From contig NC_049980.1 of the NCBI RefSeq assembly GCF_000003815.2, positions 24,004,629 through 24,068,628 of the forward strand: 64,000 bases of DNA, in the 5' to 3' direction. Below the pieces are notes generated by a model. It was not told the origin of the DNA. It was given only the letters and a program-made list of their open reading frames with translations, and did no database searches. This DNA is from Branchiostoma floridae (taxonomy: Eukaryota > Chordata > Leptocardii > Amphioxiformes > Branchiostomatidae). Both the position numbers and the translations under genes were made by a program. This document shows, in pieces, positions 61,151 to 64,000 of this stretch (its first letter is position 1; each line of letters starts with the position of its first letter).

Positions 61151-64000
61151 AACATGAAAACTGATCGGCGGCCCGTTTCCGGGAGAAGGCCATGGCAATT
61201 ACCTGTCCTTGGTGACTACACACCTCACACTGGTCTGTGTTTGTCATAAATACAGCCTGAATCATGTAAAGTTCTTCCATTCATCCACAAATTCGGGCAA
61301 TTTTCTATCGTAATCCGGCCTAATCCGTGTATTGAAAATGATTAAGGGCCACCATCGGAATCAGACTTACATGAAGTGGATTGCCACTAGAAGTGTGTTG
61401 TTTTGACAAAAATGACTCATTCATCATCATCTATATCGGTACTTTGGTATGATTTCAAACTCATATGGCCATCTGCGCTCAGCAATGTAATTGTCATTTG
61501 CTGTCTATGTTAAGTACTATTAGCTTCAACATATTGAGAAAAGAGTTGTTATTGTTGTTACACCTCATAACGCTACAAAACATGGCGGCTGGGCCCTCAA
61601 GATTGCCAATTAAATACACAGAATTTGTATTCCTGACATACTGTTCACGCATGTAAATCCAACATCAATAATATCTCAGCACAGAAAGTGCAATATAAAA
61701 TTCTGTCAGCGGGGTGCCACATGCACAGCTAACCCCAAAACAACACTTATCGCAAAATGCCAAAATATTTGTTTACACCGCAAGGTCTGTTTTTTGTTTT
61801 CTCTACACAGCTATGTCTGCAGTGCAAACATCGGTGGATTATTGCAGTCTGCTTTGACAAATGTTGAGAGGATCGAATGTTATCAGCGAAATGTTGACAG
61901 GCAAGGTTATTTACGACTCGCCCTTTACTCTTTGAGAAGGTTATTAATTCAGCAACGCTCCGAAAACCGCGAGATGTGTCATTCTTACCAAGCATTGAAT
62001 CACCGTTTCGTGCAGAAAAGCAGGCATTGGGAAAATGTCCTGTTTTGGAAGTGTGAGTTTTTCCCACCTTGCGATCCGATCTTTCTGAAAACCGATGTGT
62101 ATCGATGTGTATTGGCTCTAATAGGTTGTCTGATGTTAAAACAGTCTAGTCTACCGAAACACAGGCTACAACATCTTCGCCGATTATAACGGCAAATGTA
62201 GAAGTAAACGATGGTAACAACCTGTCTTCTGTTCTGGCTTTTTTTTTTCAATAAAAATTATGACATTGTGTTCACCGGAGCGTAGGTTGGATAACTCGAT
62301 ACCAAATGAGCTACTCTTGATTTTACGCAATTACACGTTATACCCAATAGGTATGTGCATAATTTGGTGTCTGACATAACCGCTTATGATACCATAACGA
62401 ACAAACTTTAACATTCCCGTCCGTCCCATCCCCACCTACACCGAAACGGTAATTTGAGACCCCAACGCCCTGCCTCCCTATTGTTATGCCCCGCATTCAT
62501 CAAAAATCCTGTATTTGTGTCTTATGCAGAATTCATACCCAGGACTAATTATCATGGCAGCTCCCTCCGATCTGTGATACACCAGCTTTACGGTGTAAAT
62601 GCCAAGTTTGTGGGAGAGGCTACGGTACGCTAGACACGGCAGACAACTCTCCTTACTGTGCTACACGGTGTAGGAATCATGAATACACACTTTTATTGCG
62701 CCTGTCGTGTCTGGGGAGTGGAGAATTCTCTCCGCAGATCGCTCGTTCTTGTGGTCTCACCTAAGCGCTAATCTGGTGCGGAAGGCCTCAGGACCGTGTG
62801 GCTGATACAAGGTTACACACCAATTACATCAATATATTTCAAACCTCCTTGGTAACACATGTCCGATACCACTTTTTGACGGATCTTTCCCAATTCAAGT
62901 ATTGCTCATGTATCCAATAATCTTTCGCATAAAACGTATGCAAATACATCGGCACAATTGTGCCCACCCAACTCTAAGCGTTTTCACGGTAATAGTCCGG
63001 CCCCCAACAAATTTATTCCAATCCTTCCACAAATTTGCGGATGGAAATGAGCTCAGCGAAGCGTGTCCGTCTGCCTAGCTGGACCCATCCTGAGGAATTA
63101 TACTGCGATTGTATTCCCCCCTCACATTAATAAAAACTGACGGCTTCTCCCAGAGGATCAGGTAGCTTGCTAAACACGTCTCGATATCGAATCAGTCTGC
63201 AACTAGCAATACATTGTTACCTTGGTAACGTTGTTATAATTGACAGGTGCTCCAAACGGCTGCCCTGGAAAAGTGGGTCAAGCGTAGGAGGTGTGCTCTG
63301 GATCTCTCCTGTGGTAACAATTTCGGTCCACTGCCAAAGTGGTGGAGCCTTTGATAAAGCCCTGGAGGTTTTGAGTGAGATCGGCAGTGCTGAAGCCACA
63401 TGTCTAAACTTTTATGATTGTAGCTTTTATGTGACAGAGCGGTTCAAACACCGCCAAACTGACCATGTCTGACTGTAACGTTAAATCCCGATTGATATTA
63501 GGAACTGACGAAGCTGCATCATCTACCTCCCCTTTCCAGAAGAACCCCTAGATCATAGTAGATGTACAGTCCTCTACACTCGGCCCCCACAGTGCTGCCA
63601 GCGACAGCACGTTTTACGTCAGACAGCGTTCACGTGGATAAAGTACTGTTCTGGACATAGAATAATACGATCATAACATAACATCCTTCAGACTTTGATT
63701 TGGGAACACCATGATAAGAATTATCTTAGCGCTGATGGCGGACAGAGGTTAGGTTGGGGAACATGAGTGTGGATCTCATTTGGTTGTCCATGGACACATG
63801 CTAAAATCGTCTGCGTAAAACTTCACCATTTCCAGCACTCCTAAGTAGCAGCTGGAAGCTGTGAAAGACTGGTTGCAAGATGACAAGATGAAAGATGACA
63901 GAATGACAATGTATGGCCCACTGAAGAGACTAACGAAATTATCTCTTTACGTTTTTCCTTTCAAAAACGGCGAATGTTTTAGACAGCGGACTCAATATCA
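61151..64000. other. Upstream flank of SoxC, no gene recognised
   Basis: Mostly AT-rich unique sequence. Open frames such as that at 61794-62189 lack domains and splice support. A near-palindromic X-box-like GTTACCTTGGTAAC is at 63216-63229 (13/14 to consensus). Candidate regulatory DNA only. Confidence 0.5.

Noticed and set aside
61794-62189. 131-codon plus-strand frame upstream of SoxC
   Set aside because: No domain, no plausible splice partner and ordinary composition. The opposite strand carries an equally long frame.

Overview
This is eukaryotic, intron-rich animal DNA with no prokaryotic features. Two recognisable deuterostome gene families (RGS22 and a SoxC HMG-box factor), short introns and many small palindromic DNA-transposon remnants best fit a cephalochordate (amphioxus, Branchiostoma). 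That placement is an inference, because no database comparison was possible. Four runs of N (889-988, 4022-4190, 4821-4920, 52784-52965) are assembly gaps.

Layout. 1-2175: tandem array of about 190-bp units, each an imperfect palindrome, in a higher-order order of linker types. 3568-23218, minus strand: RGS22, rebuilt here as 25 coding exons with compatible phases, 1472 codons (1430 if exon 22, which resembles a dispersed repeat, is skipped). 24681-29310: a transposon cluster bounded by a nearly identical 100-bp inverted repeat and holding a hAT-like MITE, palindromic elements, a mariner-like fold-back and a reverse-transcriptase relic. 29824-32231, plus strand: a TATA/initiator promoter and a two-exon gene for an unrecognised 300-residue membrane protein. 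33006-36126, minus strand, probably with a leader near 41.9 kb: a five-exon gene for an unrecognised 539-residue coiled-coil-rich protein, convergent with the membrane-protein gene. 42.3-58.8 kb: about 16 kb without a convincing gene, containing a truncated LINE tail, hairpins and simple repeats. 58814-60859, minus strand: SoxC in two exons (389 residues), with the intron immediately after the HMG box. 60860-64000: its upstream region, with CCAAT boxes.

How the genes relate. No operon-like organisation is expected. RGS22 is known as a testis- and cilia-associated RGS protein. RFX X-box-like motifs lie upstream of RGS22 and upstream of the 539-residue gene, so both may belong to a ciliary or sperm programme (inference). 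SoxC is a developmental transcription factor whose flanking gene-poor DNA is a plausible home for distal enhancers. All exon boundaries were read by eye from splice consensus and frame continuity and need transcript support.
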